Shown in pieces: positions 63,758-64,000 of a DNA stretch of 64,000 nt. This stretch comes from Bacteroidota bacterium (GTDB lineage: Bacteria; Bacteroidota; Bacteroidia; AKYH767-A; OLB10): contig JADJOH010000008.1 in assembly GCA_016713925.1 (NCBI GenBank), forward strand, positions 248,001 to 312,000, in the 5' to 3' direction. Numbering within the stretch: position 1 is the stretch's first letter; the number at the start of each line of letters is the position of its first letter. The notes beneath the pieces were generated by a model that did not search any database, was not told where the DNA came from, and saw only the letters and a list, made by a program, of their open reading frames with translations. A program made the translations under genes and the position numbers.

Positions 63758-64000
63758 ATGAAACCGCAAAGTGTATTACGTGAACCGGCAAGCGGTTACA
63801 GGAACTTCCTGATCGCGCTACTGATTTTGCGTATTTGCTCTTATTTTATGCTGTCGGACTCCATTATGGTGGTACAGGCTATGAAGGCGGGATTACGTGC
63901 GGGATTGTCGCTGGTGATGCTCGCAGCAGTATTGTATCATTTGAGGGAGCACAATAAACAGACCTTTCGCATGCATCAGCCGGTAAGCGTGTGGATGTAT
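63758..64000 (+). CDS. Membrane protein, 5' part (candidate O-antigen ligase/polymerase)
   Basis: The frame opens at ATG 63758 and runs through the window end, 81 codons so far. It shows two hydrophobic helices (FLIALLILRICSYFMLSDSIMV and GLRAGLSLVMLAAVLYHL) with a short polar loop and a basic segment after the second. Position after a glycosyltransferase in an EPS locus suggests a Wzy-type polymerase or O-antigen ligase, but no diagnostic motif is visible. Only the N-terminus is present. Confidence 0.6.
   Translation, partial: MKPQSVLREPASGYRNFLIALLILRICSYFMLSDSIMVVQAMKAGLRAGLSLVMLAAVLYHLREHNKQTFRMHQPVSVWMY

Overview
The window comes from a member of the Bacteroidota, probably a non-pathogenic environmental gliding or surface-living lineage. 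Four things support this. Several secreted proteins carry type IX secretion sorting domains (type A at about 46780-47054, 57850-58092 and 59260-59512; type B/CHU_C at the end of the giant protein at 22369-33393). There are SprB-like adhesin repeats. Promoters fit the Bacteroidota pattern TTG / TAnnTTTG rather than TTGACA / TATAAT. Shine-Dalgarno sequences are almost absent. No rRNA, tRNA, CRISPR array or prophage was recognised.

Layout. 1-3646: a RecQ-type helicase cut by the window edge and frameshifted, a RibD/DHFR-like reductase, an unknown protein and an OmpA-type lipoprotein. 3802-9247 (minus): a tripartite RND efflux operon (MFP, RND pump, TolC). 9301-10045: two AT-rich tandem arrays that share a core motif in opposite orientation. 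10059-12484 (minus): Tat-exported superoxide dismutase, a zinc-free MDR oxidoreductase and a biotin carrier protein. 12597-22120: an NtrY-like kinase, MarR regulator, YjdI-like Fe-S protein, fructosamine-kinase-like protein, an aminotransferase/omega-amidase pair, a membrane protein and a lipoprotein. 22369-33393 (minus): an 11-kb gene for a 3674-residue SprB-repeat adhesin. 33839-37728: gpsA, a SRPBCC/GyrI-like protein, tatA and a secreted protein. 37852-40540: a two-component pair whose kinase is frameshifted. 40643-45992 (minus): a five-gene envelope/sugar-nucleotide operon (dut, nucleotidyltransferase, TPR lipoprotein, DUF4292-like lipoprotein with an internal in-frame TAA, EnvC-like M23 protein). 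46203-47054: a T9SS cargo protein. 47455-64000: an exopolysaccharide locus (Wza-like, Wzc-like, Wzx-like, glycosyltransferase, beginning of a membrane protein) interrupted at 51782-62423 by an AT-rich segment with secreted T9SS cargo genes and an IS21-family element.

How the parts fit. Much of the window concerns the cell surface: adhesin, T9SS cargo, efflux, OmpA and M23 envelope proteins, and capsule/EPS export. Tat machinery (tatA) and a Tat-signal SOD occur in the same window. The aminotransferase and omega-amidase form a known metabolite-repair/salvage pair.

Sequence integrity. Four reading frames (RecQ, the 7TM kinase, istA, istB) break at short homopolymers, and one (DUF4292) has an in-frame stop with an intact continuation. 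These may be consensus errors or real decay; the sequence alone cannot decide. Two families of short palindromic repeats are dispersed in intergenic spaces, and the IS21 element sits inside a copy of one of them.
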